Below are positions 1 to 12,798 of a DNA stretch of 64,000 nt, in pieces. The DNA is from Drosophila persimilis (lineage: Eukaryota; Arthropoda; Insecta; Diptera; Drosophilidae): contig NW_020825298.1 of assembly GCF_003286085.1 (NCBI RefSeq), forward strand, positions 1 to 64,000, in the 5' to 3' direction. Both the position numbers and the translations under genes were made by a program. The notes under the pieces are model-generated. The model did no database searches. It worked only from the letters and a program-made list of their open reading frames with translations, and was not told where the DNA came from. How positions within the stretch are numbered: the first letter of the stretch is position 1; every line of letters begins with the position of its first letter.

Positions 1-691
1 GGCCAAAGCAGCACCAGCACCAACACCAGCTGCAGCAACGCCCCACCCGCAGGCCCTTGTATAAGCCGAGGTGCGCAAGCCAATCCGGCCGAAAATCATT
101 TGGCCAAGTTCCAGCAAAATCTAAGGGAAGAGCAGCAGCAGCAACATAAACAAAAACAGCAGCAGCGCGGACACAATTGGGTCGGCAGCACCAGCAGCAG
201 CACAGCATCGCGGCCATCATTCCCAGCCACAGGCCAAGGGGCGCCAATGCCAGCGCGATCAACGGGTGCAGCCAACTCCAAATCGTTTCCAGACGCCAAA
301 AACTCCCCAGCATCAGCAGCAGCCAGCCATCCAATGCGATGGCAAGTGTGTGGACTCCTAAAAGAGTACGCCGTCAAAATTGAAAAACTTAGAAAAAAAA
401 CTGCAAGAACTTACCCATTAATTGCAAGCCTGACGGAGTCAAAGGGCAGTGGCTCAGCAGGCCAATCCGCCAACACAGACACCAGCAGCAGCACCAGCAG
501 CAGCACCAACACCTACAAGGCCCGCCGCCAATTCACAACCTGACGCCGCAGCCGTATCGGAGGACTCTGATATGGACTGCGAAGCACTCAGCGACGATGG
601 CGACGACCAGTGGACGGACGACGATTCAGTTGACGACGAGATAGCGGATATCCTAGACGACTACGATAGCTACTACTCTGACTACTTTTGA
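1..691 (+). pseudogene. gag: U1 gag (ORF1), C-terminal part, frame broken
   Basis: This is the C-terminal third of the Gag-like ORF1: the Gln-rich linker, the short coiled coil around EYAVKIE, the Pro/Ala-rich stretch and the acidic tail ending SYYSDYF and TGA (689-691). Against the intact copy at 20110-20809 it shows roughly eight small indels, for example an extra A in the TATAGCC region near 62, a missing T near 175 and a lost G near 352, so no single frame covers it. The last ~240 nt (from 449) are in frame. The changes are mostly 1-2 nt and cluster in short runs, so poor consensus at a contig end is as likely as true decay. Confidence 0.75.
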
Positions 692-2533
692 TGAGCCGAA
701 AAGTCGGTCCTGAGGCAGCCACTAAAAACAGATGGAAACATCAACTCACATAATCATGAAAAATGTTCAATACGTACTCACCTGCCACGCCATCGACAGA
801 GCTGCCCCACCAGCAGATGCCACGACAAATAGACCAAACTTTTGCTGCTAATTTGACGACATTCCTGGAATTCATTGACGACGCTCCTGACAATCCACCG
901 CACAGGTCCAGAGCAGCCACTGAAACAAACCAAAATGACGTCAATTCGCATACCAACAAAATATGGACAAAACTCAAAATAATCACACGTACCTGCCACG
1001 CCTCCGACAGATCTGCCCCTCCAGCAGCTGCCCCGTCATCAACACCACACATCTGATGCCAATTGGACGACATTTTGGGATTTATTGACGACGCTCCTGA
1101 CAATCCACCGCACAGGTCCAGAGCAGCCACTGTAAACAACCAAAATGACGTCAATACACACTTCAACACAAAATGATCCAAACTCACTCAAAACATATGT
1201 ACCTGCCATGCCTCCGATAGAGCTGCCTCTTCAGCAGCTGCCACACCAAATTCGCCATCCAATTCCTGCCAAATGGGCGAAATTTGAAGGCCCTATCGCC
1301 GTCGCAACAACATCCAGTCCTCAGGCTGCCGCTAAAAGGAGTAAAAACATCAATTCACACATCAACACAAAATGGTCCAAACTCACTCAAAACATACGTA
1401 CCTGCCACGCCTCCGATAGAGCTGCCTCTTCAGCAGTTGCCACACAAATTCGCCATCCAATTCCTGCCAAATGGGCGAAATTTGAAGGCCCTATCGTCGT
1501 CGCCATCAACATCCAGACTGCCGCTAAAAGAAGAAAAACATCAATTCACGCATCAACACAAAATAGCCAATACTTTTACTAATCACACTTACCTGTCAAT
1601 ACACTCACAGATCAGCCTCTCCAGTACCTGCCTCGCCACCAACTGCAACATTTTGTTGCAAGTTGGGCTCAATTTGGACGCCCCTCCGACAACGCTGCCA
1701 GCAACCGATGGCCGTGACGTCACGCCACCACCATCACAAAACAGCAGCGGCAATCCAACGACGAGGCCAGCCAATACAGACGACAATGGCCAGCGCTCCA
1801 TCTACATCCACATCGACAGTGCATCCTGGGTGGCCGGACCAGCAGCCACTCGGATGCAGCCAATCCGCACTCATTTGCGTCCATCTTCACTGCGGCCATT
1901 TCCACTGGCCAACGCACCCCGATTGGCCGGACCAGTGTCAATCTCCAGTTCTCCAGGTAGGCAACGTGGGCGGCCGGACCAGAGTCGCTCGCCAAACACC
2001 ATCTCCATTCACGCCAACTCCTGGATCCAGCCTCTGCCAATTCTGATGCCGCAGATGCGCGATCTGCTGCATCACACACACGTGCACATCCAGCGCTGAG
2101 GCGGATGCGCCCTGTGCCATCCACACTGCTCCAGACGACGACGATGATCCTCCAGTACCTGAAATAGAAAATAAATAGAATTAAATTAGCCTATAAATGT
2201 CATTAATGTTGCAATTTGTCCAATACTTATCTCTTTGTGACCACCTGTTTGTATAAATGTACGTCAATTATTGCGAATGTCAAAATAGGGCTACCAGACT
2301 GTAATACTAATAGAATGTAAACATGTCTGTAGATGTTAATGTTAATGTAATGTTAATGTCAATTGCCCGCAAAAATTCAAAAGAACATTATTGTTGTTAG
2401 TTAAGCTTAAATGTAAATTGCCGAAGTTATGGTATGAATGAAAAGCTGGAAATAACTCCGCCAGTAGCAAAGCGGGCGGGCGAGTGTGCGCATCGTAGGC
2501 GTGCACGCGCATCTAATTACATCGAAAAAAAAA
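692..2533 (+). other. U1 3' UTR with five antisense exon-intron modules
   Basis: No sense gene is supported. Minus-strand candidate introns bounded by GT...AG lie at 722-781 (60 nt), 920-992 (73), 1130-1202 (73), 1332-1401 (70) and 1524-1592 (69). Their donors read CAG|GTGAGT, GTACGT, GTACAT, GTACGT and GTAAGT. The distal part (about 1600-2160) is a non-repeated CA-rich stretch ending, on the minus strand, in a pyrimidine-rich acceptor with CTAAT upstream. Short TTAATG repeats lie near 2335-2360 and the weakened terminal hairpin near 2460. Confidence 0.7.
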
Positions 2534-2764
2534 GTGACTTGTGTTTTTTGTTGTTTTATGTGGAACTTTAAATTTTTTAAATACATGTTTCAACCGGGAC
2601 TAAATTAAATGAAACTAAATAAACAATATGTGCCAAATAATTGCAAATAATGCAATATAATCATCTGTGATCGTGCCTTAATTCAGTGAAGCCAATAAAC
2701 CCAACTGGAAGAACTGAAAGAGGAAGGAAAAGCAAGCTACTGAGTACCTGGACCAGGCCACCAA

Positions 2765-5700
2765 ATGGACGCACTTGCTCCAAATCTGACGACCAATAAT
2801 ATGGATGTTATGGATATGGACAACTCGGCAAGAGCCGAAGCGGGTGGTGAGTGCGTTACTCAAATAAGTTCTGCCGTCATATCGACCAGGCCCTGGGAGG
2901 GAACCCCTCCGCAAATGCTTCCCTCTTCGAACCAATGTTCGACTCAGAGGGGGATGCGGATCTGGCTGAGTTGGAGACGGACTCGCCAGAGAGTACCCTG
3001 AGCTCCTTGGGAGCTACGGTGCTGGAGTTCGAGCGTTTTCGTGGACAGGGGTTTATATGTTAGAAAATACCCGCCAATCCCACCAAAAACAGACGCCAAC
3101 ACAAGAAAAACCGCCATCAAATACACGTACAAACACGCAGACAAAAATAGTTCCCAGCGAAAGTGCAACGGGTTCCAAAAATAGCGGCGCTTTCGCTCTT
3201 ACCAAAGAGCATTTAAGTGCACATAAACACAACAAGAACAAATGTTATGCCCATATGTTTTCGCGCCAAAACATTAGCGAAAACAATAACAAAACAACTC
3301 ACACAAGCATCAGAGAGAGCGACGCTTGCGCTCTCTCGGCAGCCGAACCCTCGGCGCACAATCAAAACGGAGGCTCGTCACATCAAGCCCCAAAGCGTTT
3401 GCCGCCAAACATGCACTCACACACTTATGACAAAAGAGAGATGCTTGCTCTCTCCCCGAACCAAAACACAAACACATACAAGAACGAAGCTAGCCTGACC
3501 TACGCCAATAACAAAACACAACAAACACACATACTAGCAGAAGCAGAAAATGCTTGCTGCCTACTCTGACTCAGGCGGACGAGCATAACATACAGACAAG
3601 GCCTAGTACCAGAACACAACTGGTAAAGGAATGGCTAATTAGCGTTCCCCCGCTACTGGCCAATGAAATGCCCTCGCCCCTGCCCATTACCCCTATAGCA
3701 AAGGATAAATTGACTACAGATTCGTTTCGCTCGCCGCTCAAAAGAAGATGCGCGGCGATCGAAACGGATACTGATGACGATGACTTCACCTGCCTCACTC
3801 TGGACACGCCCATGTTCAAGAGCCAATTCGCAAAAAGGCTGCATCATGAGACTCGGCAGATGGAGTCAGATGCTGGGCAAATACGCACACCGTCAAATAG
3901 TGTGGTTCCGGTTCCGGAGGTCCAACATAGGGAGCCCCAAAGGATAGAGGCTGAAAGCCAACAGATGGAAACGGACAATCATCAGCCGCAACATCAGCCA
4001 GCCATTAGTATAAATATAACGCCCGTCCAACAGTCATTACGCAGCACCAAGGTCCCAACAATCTTCCTGCCCCTGGTGCCTGCAATTATACCCCTGATTA
4101 ACAAATTGACAATAAATCCAAATGTGGGGAAATTCACAACGAAATCGATGGCCAACAGTGGACTTAGAGTCCACTGCGACGACATTTTAACATACAACGC
4201 CATTCAGAACGCCCTAGCTGAAGACAGCACCCAATTGCACACACACCAGCCGCGCAGCGAAAGGGGCTATCGTGTAATAGTGCGTCATTTACATCATACT
4301 ACTCCCAGCAGGATAACGGAGGAGCTGGAACGGCTCGGATACACTACCCGGTTTATCCGAGGACTCAAACACCGTTTCAATGGGAGGCCTCTAAACATTT
4401 TTGAGGTGGAGATTCAGCCCAAGGCGGATGGCGGCCATGAGGCAATTCTGGACATTAAAAACCTGGCCAATCAATGCGTCTCCATAGTGAGACAGGCCAA
4501 GCCACGCGATCCAGCGCAGTGCCATCGGTGCCAGGAGTTTTGGGCACACAAAAAACTACTGCAGACGGCCATACAAGTGCATGAAATGCGCAGGAGATCA
4601 CCCCAACAGCATGCAGGAAACCCAGGCAGGAGGATCCTAAATGCGCGAATTGTAGCGGCAAGCACGTGAGCTGCTACAAGGGTTGTCCCGCCTACAAAAA
4701 GGCTCGCAGCCAGTTAAGGGCAAACCGGCTCATCGCTGAGCAGCAAAGGCAGCAGTACCAACAGCAACGCCAGCAGCCACAGCAGCCAACTGACCAACAT
4801 CGTCCACAAACTCAGCAGCCGAGTCGCCAATCCCAATCCCAGCAACAACAGCAGACAGCAAACACAAGCACCAGAGGCAATGGCAGGCCCTCCTACAGCA
4901 GGGTGTTGCGGTCTGGGAATGCTGAGCAGCAGCAGCAGCCACGAGCGGCAGAACGGCAACAGCCGACGAGCAGTCGTCGTCCTTCCCAACAACAGCAGCC
5001 TCATATCCCCGCCCCCAAGCAACAGCAGTCATCTCAAAAGAAGCGGCCACAACACCACACCAACAGCAGCATTCAGCGGCAAACAGGGGGCCAAAGCAGC
5101 ACCAACACCAGCTGCAGCTGCAGCAGCAACGCCCAACACCCGCAGGCCCTTGTATAGCCGAGGAGCGCAAGCCAATCCGGCCGAAAAAACATTTGGCCAG
5201 TTCCAGCAAAATCTAAGGGAAGAGCAGCAGCAGCAACATAAACAAAAACAGCAGCAGCGCGGACACAATTTGGGTCGGCAGCACCAGCAGCAGCACCAGC
5301 ATCGCGGCCATCATTCCCAGCCACAGGCCAAGGGGCGCCAATGCCAGCGCGATCAACGGGTGCAGCCAACTCCAAATCGTTTCCAGACGCCAAGAAATCC
5401 CCAGCATCAGCAGCAGCCAGCCATCCAATGCGATGGCAAGTGTGTGGAAACCTTAAAAGAGTACGCCGTCAAAATAGAAAACTTGGAGAAAAGACTGCAA
5501 GAGCTTACCATACTAATTGCAAGCCTGACGGAGGCAAAGGGCAGTGGCTCAGCAGCGGCCAATCCTCCAACACAGACTCCAGCAGCAGCACCAGAAGCAG
5601 CACCAACACCTACAAGGCCCGCCGCCAATTCACAACCTGACGCCGCAGCCGTATCGGAGGACTCTGATATGGACTGCGAAGCACTCAGCGACGATGGCGA

Positions 5701-5788
5701 CGACCAGTGGACGGACGACGATTCAGTTGACGACGAGATAGCGGATATCCTAGACGACTACGATAGCTACTACTCTGACTACTTTTGA
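2765..5788 (+). pseudogene. gag: U2 gag (ORF1), full length but frame broken
   Basis: Start ATG 2765 (context CCACCAAATGG) and stop TGA 5786-5788 match the intact copies, so the whole Gag-like ORF is present. Three CCHC knuckles (about 4519-4690), the Gln-rich linker, coiled coil and acidic tail can all be followed. At least ten indels break the frame, e.g. a lost C in the GGCCCCTGGG run near 2891, two bases lost near 3035, three lost near 4311 and an extra T near 4541. Long pieces stay open (3554-4669, 4880-5788). Intact sister copies of nearly the same sequence suggest either very recent inactivation or consensus errors. Confidence 0.8.
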
Positions 5789-7453
5789 TGAGCCCAAAAG
5801 TCGGTCCTGAGGCAGCCTGACAATCCACCGCACAGGTCCAGAGCACTGAAATAATACAAATGACGTCAATACACACATCAACACAATATGGACAAACTCA
5901 AAATAATCACACGTACCTGCCACGCCTCCGACAGATTGCCCCTCCAGCAGCTGCCCCGTCATCAACACCACACATCTGATGCCAATTGGACGACATTTTA
6001 GGATTTATTGACGACGCTCCTGACAATCCACCGCACAGGTCCAGAGCAGCCACTGTAAATAAACCAAAATGACGTCAATATACACATCAACACAAAATTG
6101 GTCCCAAACATACACAAAACATACGTACCTGCCACGCCTCCGATAGAGCTGCCTCTCCAGCAGTTGCCACACTAAATTCGCCATACAATTCCTGCAAAAT
6201 GGGCGAAATTGAGGCCCCTATCGCCGTCGCCATCACATCCAGCCACAGGCTGCCGCTAAAGGAGAAAAAAACATCAATACACACATCAACACAAAATGGT
6301 CCAAACTCACACTAAACATACGTACCTGCCACGCCTCCGATAGAGCTGCCTCTCCCAGCAGTTGCCACACCAAATTCGCCCATCCAATTCCTGCCAAATG
6401 GGCGAAATTTGAAGGCCCTATCGTCATCGCCATCAACATCCAGACTGCCGCTAAAAAGAAGAAAAAACATCAATTCACGCATCAACACAAAATAGCCAAT
6501 ACTTTTACTAATCACACTTACCTGTCAATACACTCACAGATCAGCCTCTCCAGTACCCGACTCGCCACCAACTGCAACATTTTGTTGCAAGTGGGCCCAA
6601 TTTGGACGCCCCTCCGACAACGCTGCCAGCAACCGATGGCCGTGACGTCACGCCATCTCACAAAACAGCAGCAGCAATCCAACGACGAGGCCAGCCAATA
6701 CAGACGACAATGGCCAGCACGCCATCTCCATCTCCATCTACATCGACAGTGCATCCTGGGTGGCCGGACCAGAGCCACTCGGATGCAGCCAATCCGCACT
6801 CATATGCGGCCATCTCCACTGCGGCCATTTCCACTGGTCAACACCTTGATTGGCCGGACCAGTGCTAATCCCCAGATCTCCAGGTAGAGGCAACGTGGGC
6901 GGCCGGACCAGAGTCGCTCATCAAACTCCATCACCATCCACGCCAACTCCTGGATTCCGCCTCTGCCAATTCTGATGCCGCAGATGCGTGATCTGCAGCA
7001 TCACATACACGTGCACATCCAGCGCTGAGGCGGATGCCCCTGTGCCAATCCACACTGCCTCCAGACGACGATGATGATCCTCCAGTACCTGAAATAGAAA
7101 TAAATAGAATTAAATTAGTTTATAAATGTCATTAATGTTGCAATTTGTTCAATACTTATCTCTTTGTTTGTATAAATGTACGTCAATTATTGCGAATGTC
7201 AAAATAGGGCTGCCCAGACTGTAATACTGATAGGAATGTAAACATGTCTGTAGATGTTAATGTTAATGTAATGTTAATGTCAATTGCCCGCAAAAATTCA
7301 AAAGAACATCATTGTTGTAAGTTAAGCTTAAATGTAAATTGCCGAAGTTATGGTAATAGGAAAAGCTGGAAATAAACTCCGCCAGTAGCAAAGCTGGCGG
7401 GCGAGTGTGCGCATCGTAGGCGTGCACGCGCATCTAATTACATCGAAAAAAAA
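5789..7453 (+). other. U2 3' UTR with four antisense exon-intron modules
   Basis: Minus-strand candidate introns lie at 5846-5916 (71 nt), 6053-6128 (76), 6256-6325 (70) and 6451-6521 (71), all GT...AG. The rest is CA-rich sequence, then an AT-rich segment with TTAATG repeats near 7258-7280 and the CCGCCAG...CTGGCGG hairpin about 45 nt before the A tract. In this unit the segment TGACCACC near 7165 is missing, as in U11-U13. Confidence 0.7.
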
Positions 7454-7684
7454 GTGACTTGTGTTTTTTGTTGTTTTATGTGGAACTTTAAATGTATTAA
7501 AATACATGTTTCAACCGGGACTAAATTAAATGAAACTAAATAAACAATATGTGCCAAATAATTGCAAATAATGCAATATAATCATCTGTGATCGTGCCTT
7601 AATTCAGTGAAGCCAATAAACCCAACTGAAGAACTGAAAGAGGAAGAAAAAGCAAGCTACTGAGTACCTGGACCAGGCCACCAA

Positions 7685-10600
7685 ATGGACGCACTTGCTC
7701 CAAATCTGACGACCAACAAAATGGATGTTATGGATGCTATGGACAACTCGGCAAGAGCCGAAGCGGGTGGTGAGTGCGTTACTCAAATAAGTTCTGCCGT
7801 CATATCGACCAGGCCCCTGGGAGGGAACCCCTCCGCAAATGCTTCCCTCTTCGAACCAATGTTCGACTCAGAGGGGATGCGGATCTGGCTGAGTTGGAGA
7901 CGGACTCGCCAGAGAGTACCCTGAGCTCCTTGGGAGCTACGGTGCTGAGTTCGAGCGTCGTTTCGTGGACAGGGGTTTATATGTTAGAAAATACCCGCCA
8001 ATCCCACCAAAAACAGACGCCAACATACAAGAAAAACCGCCATCAAATACACGTACAAACACGCAGACAAAAATAGTTCCCAGCGAAAGTGCAACGGGTT
8101 CCAAAAATAGCGGCGCTTTCGCTCTTACCAAAGAGCATTTAAGTGCACATAAACAAAACAAGAACAAATGTTATGCCCATATGTTTTCGCGCCAAAACAT
8201 TAGCGAAAACAATAACAATCAAACAACTCACACAAGCATCAGAGAGAGCGACGCTTGCGCTCTCTCGGCAGCCGAACCCTCGGCGCACAATCAAAACGGA
8301 GGCTCGTCACATCAAGCCCCAAAGCGTTTGCCGCCAAACAAGCACTCACACACTTATGACAAAAAGAGAGATGCTTGCTCTCTCCCGCCGAACCAAAACA
8401 CAAACACATACAAGAACGAAGCTAGCCTGACCTACGCCAATAACAAAACACAAACAAACACACATACTAGCAGAAGCAGAAAATGCTTGCTGCCTACTCT
8501 GACTCAGGCGGACGAGCATAACATACAGACAAGGCCTAGTACCAGAACACAACTGGTAAAGGAATGGCTAATTAGCGTTCCCCGCTACTGGCCAATGAAA
8601 TGCCCTCGCCCCTGCCCATTACCCCTATAGCAAAGGATAAATTGACTACAAATTCGTTTCGCTCGCCGCTCAAAAGAAGATGCGCGGCGATCGAAACGGA
8701 TACAGATGACGATGACTTCACCTGCCTCACTCTGGACACGCCCATGTTCAAGAGCCAATTCGCGAAAGGCTGCATCATGAGACCCGGCAGATGGAGTCAG
8801 ATGCTGGGCAAATACGCACACCGTCAAATAGTGTGGTTCCGGTTCCGGAGGTCCAACATAGGGAGCCCCAAAGGATAGAGGCTGAAAGCCAACAGATGGA
8901 AACGGTCAACCATCAGCCGCAACATCAGCCAGACATTAGCATAAATATAACGCCAGTCCAACAGTCATTACGCAGCACCAAGGTCCCAACAATCTTCCTG
9001 CCCCTGGTGCCTGCAATTATACCCCTGATTAACAAATTGACAATAAATCCAAATGTGGGGAAATTCACGACGAAATCGATGGCCAACAGTGGACTCAGAG
9101 TCCACTGCGACGACATTTTAACATACAACGCCATCCAGAACGCCCTAGCTGAAGACAGCACCCAATTGCACACACACCAGCCGCGCAGCGAAAGGGGCTA
9201 TCGTGTAATAGTGCGTCATTTACATCACACTACTCCCAGCAGCTGGATAACGGAGGAGCTGGAACGGCTCGGATACACTACCCGGTTTATCCGAGGACTC
9301 AAACACCGTTTCAATGGGAGGCCTCTAAACATTTTTGAGGTGGAGATTCAGCCCAAGGCGGATGGCGGCCATGAGGCAATTCTGGACATTAAAAACCTGG
9401 CCAATCAATGCGTCTCCATAGTAAGACAAGCCAAGCCACGCGATCCAGCTCAATGCCATCGGTGCCAGGAGTTTGGGCACACAAAAAACTACTGCAGACG
9501 GCCATACAAGTGCATGAAATGCGCAGGAGATCACCCCACAACAGCATGCAGGAAACCCAGGCAGGAGGATCCCAAATGCGCCAATTGTAGCGGCAAGCAC
9601 GTGAGCTGCTACAAGGGTTGTCCCGCCTACAAAAAGGCCCGCAGCCATCTAAGGGCAAACCGGCTCATCGCTGAGCAGCAAAGGCAGCAGTACCAACAGC
9701 AACGCCAGCAGCCACAGCAGCCAACTGACCAACAACGCCCACAAACCCAGCAGCCGAGTCGCCAATCCCAATCCCAGCAACAACAGCAGACAGCAAACAC
9801 AAGCACCAGAGGCAATGGCAGGCCCTCCTACAGCAGGGTGTTGCGGTCTGGGAATGCTGAGCAGCAGCAGCAGCCACGAGCGGCAGAACGGCAACAGCCG
9901 ACGAGCAGTCGTCGTCCTTCCCAACAACAGCAGCCTCATATCCCCGCCCCCAAGCAACAGCAGTCATCTCAAAAGAAGCGGCCACAACACCAACACCAAC
10001 AGCAGCATTCAAGCGGCAAACAGGGGGCCAAAGCAGCACCAACACCAGCTGCAGCAGCAGCAGCAACGCCCAACACCCGCAGGCCCTTGTATAGCCGAGG
10101 TGCGCAAGCCAATCCGGCCGAAAATCATTTGGCCAAGTTCCAGCAAAAGCTAAGGGAAGAGCAGCAGCAGCAACATAAACAAAAACAGCAGCAGCGCGGT
10201 CACAATTTGGGTCGGCAGCACCAGCAGCAGCACCAGCATCGCGGCCATCATTCCCAGCCACAGGCCAAGGGGCGCCAATGCCAGCGCGATCAACGGGTGC
10301 AGCCAACTCCAAAACGTTTCCAGACGCCGAGAAATCCCCAGCATAAGCAGCAGCAGCCAGCCATTCAATGCGATGGCAAGTGTGTGGAAACCTTAAAAGA
10401 GTACGCCGTCAAAATAGAAAACTTGGAGAAAAGACTGCAAGAGCTTACCATACTAATTGCAAGCCTGACGGAGGCAAAGGGCAGTGGCTCAGCAGCGGCC
10501 AATCCTCCAACACAGACTCCAGCAGCAGCACCAGAAGCAGCACCAACACCTACAAGGCCCGCCGCCAATTCACAACCTGACGCCGCAGCCGTATCGGAGG

Positions 10601-10728
10601 ACTCTGATATGGACTGCGAAGCACTCAGCGACGATGGCGACGACCAGTGGACGGACGACGATTCAGTTGACGACGAGATAGCGGATATCCTAGACGACTA
10701 CGATAGCTACTACTCTGACTACTTTTGA
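7685..10728 (+). pseudogene. gag: U3 gag (ORF1), four single-base deletions
   Basis: The span is 3044 nt against 3048 nt (1015 codons) in the intact twin at 35577-38624. Each difference I see is a one-base loss: G5 to G4 near 7873, GG to G near 7946, C5 to C4 near 8582 and A4 to A3 near 8766. From ATG 8791 onward 645 codons are open, covering the PRE_C2HC region, three zinc knuckles, Gln-rich linker, coiled coil and acidic tail. The residue pattern is otherwise that of U8, including Lys where most copies have Met in the PPNKHSH stretch. The gene may be intact in reality. Confidence 0.82.
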
Positions 10729-12574
10729 TGAGCCCAAAAGTCGGTCCTGAGGCAGCCACTAAAATTGATGGAAATCATTAACTCACATAACCAATACGTA
10801 CTCACCTGCCACGCCATCGACAGAGCTGCCCCACCAGCAGATGCCACGACAAATAGACCAAACTTTTGCTGCTAATTTGACGACATTCCTGGAATTCATT
10901 GACGACGCTCCTGACAATCCACCGCACAGGTCCAGAGCAGCCACTGAAACAAACCAAAAATGACGTCAATTCGCATACCAACAAAATATGGACAAAACTC
11001 AAAATAATCACACGTACCTGCCACGCCTCCGACAGATCTGCCCCTCCAGCAGCTGCCCCGTCATCAACACCACACATCTGATGCCAATTGGACGACATTT
11101 TAGGATTTATTGACGACGCTCCTGACAATCCACCGCACAGGTCCAGAGCAGCCACTGTAAACAAACCAAAAATGACGTCAATATTCACATCAACACAAAA
11201 TGGTCCAAATACACACAAAACATACGTACCTGCCATGCCTCCGATAGAGCTGCCTCTCCAGCAGTTGCCACACCAATTTCGCCATTTAATTCCTGCCAAA
11301 TGGGCGAAATTTGAGGCCCCTTTAGCCGTCGCCAGCAACATCCAGTCCTCAGGCTGCCGCTAAAAAGAAGAAAAAACATCAATACACACATCAACACAAA
11401 ATGGTCCAAACTCACACTAAACATACGTACCTGCCACGCCTCCGATAGAGCTGCCTCTCCAGCAGCTGCCACATCAATTTCGCCATCCAATTCCTGCCAA
11501 ATGGGCGAAATTTGAAGGCCCTATCGTCGTCGCCATCAACATCCAGACTGCCGCTAAAAAGAAGAAAAACATCAATTCACGCATCAACACAAAATAGCCA
11601 ATACTTTTACTAATCACACTTACCTGTCAATACACTCACAGATCAGCCTCTCCAGTACCTGCCTCGCCACCAACTGCAACATTTTGTTGCAAGTTGGGCT
11701 CAATTTGGACGCCCCTTCGACAACGCTGCCAGCAACCGATGGCCGTGACGTCACGCCACCACCATCACAAAACAGCAGCGGCAATCCAACGACGAGGCCA
11801 GCCAATTCAGTCGACAATGGCCAGCACGCCATCTCCATCTCCATCTCCATCTACATCGACAGTGCATCCTGGGTGGCCGGACCAGAGCCACTCGGATGCA
11901 GCCAATCCGCACTCATATGCGGCCATCTCCACTGCGGCCATTTCCACTGGTCAACACCCTGATTGGCCGAACCAGTGCCAATCCCCAGATCTCCAGGTAG
12001 AGGCAACGTGGGCGGCCGGACCAGAGTCGCTCATCAAACTCCATCTCCATTCACGCCAACTCCTGGATCCAGCCTCTGCCAATTCTGATGCCGCAGATGC
12101 GTGATCTGCAGCATCACATACACGTGCACATCCGGCGCTGAGGCGGATGCGCCCTGTGCCATCCACGCTGCTCCAGACGACGATGATGATCCTCCAGTAC
12201 CTGAAATAGAAAATAAATAGAATTAAATTAGTCTATAAATGTCATTAATGTTGCAATTTGTTCAATACTTATCTCTTTGTGACCACCTGTTTGTATAAAT
12301 GTACGTCAATTATTGCGAATGTCAAAATAGGGCTACCAGACTGTAATACTAATAGAATGTAAACATGTCTGTAGATGTTAATGTTAATGTAATGTTAATG
12401 TCAATTGCCCGCAAAAATTCAAAAGAACATTATTGTTGTTAGTTAAGCTTAAATGTAAATTGCCGAAGTTATGGTAATGAGAAAAGCTGGAAATAAACTC
12501 CGCCAGTAGCAAAGCTGGCGGGCGAGTGTGCGCATCGTAGGCGTGCACGCGCATCTAATTACATCGAAAAAAAA
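10729..12574 (+). other. U3 3' UTR with five antisense exon-intron modules
   Basis: Minus-strand candidate introns: 10759-10805 (47 nt), 10944-11017 (74), 11155-11229 (75), 11360-11430 (71) and 11554-11623 (70). The first is at the lower limit for fly introns; the homologous intron in U5 is 60 nt. CRE-like palindromes TGACGTCA occur near 10961, 11172 and 11748. No sense gene is supported in this 1.85-kb stretch. Confidence 0.7.
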
Positions 12575-12798
12575 GTGACTTGTGTTTTTTGTTGTTTTAT
12601 GTGGAACTTTAAATGTATTAAAATACATGTTTAAACCGGGACTAAATTAAATGGAAACTAAATAAACAATATGTGCCAAATAATTGCAAATAATGCAATA
12701 TAATCATCTGTGATCGTGCCTTAATTCAGGGAAGCCAATAAACCCAACTGAGGAAAGAGGAAAAGCAAAGCAACTGAGTACCTGGACCAGGCCACCAA

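Larger units (their letters stand above)
1..2533 (+). mobile_element. U1: Gag-only HeT-A-like non-LTR element, 3' part
   Basis: The 3' end of Gag and the whole 3' UTR are present; the 5' part lies outside the window. The unit ends in a 9-A tract (2525-2533), followed at once by the 5' end of U2. It is closest to U5, with the same five-module 3' UTR and the same Gag C-terminal variant (GLLKEYA type), but carries several small indels that U5 lacks. The terminal hairpin found in other units is weakened because a T is missing in its right arm. Family assignment rests on Gag, orientation and tail. Confidence 0.85.
2534..7453 (+). mobile_element. U2: Gag-only HeT-A-like element, full length
   Basis: This 4920-nt unit starts with the shared 5' sequence GTGACTTGTG directly after the U1 tail and ends in 8 A (7446-7453). 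It has a 231-nt 5' UTR, a Gag ORF with many small indels and a four-module 3' UTR. The 5' UTR is of the GATCGTGCC type. The Gag C-terminus (AEK rather than AEN before the Gln-rich linker; ETLKEYA) is most like U13. Confidence 0.88.
7454..12574 (+). mobile_element. U3: Gag-only HeT-A-like element, twin of U8
   Basis: This 5121-nt unit ends in 8 A (12567-12574). By eye it matches U8 (35345-40471, 5127 nt) throughout. The 6-nt length difference is accounted for by one base lost in the 5' UTR, four in Gag and one A in the tail. It has five 3' UTR modules. The two copies are 28 kb apart with units of other types between them. Confidence 0.9.

Noticed and set aside
2334-2362. TTAATG repeats in the distal 3' UTR as a telomerase-type repeat
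   Set aside because: They are short (2-4 copies), internal to each unit and not arrayed; they look like a small variable minisatellite.
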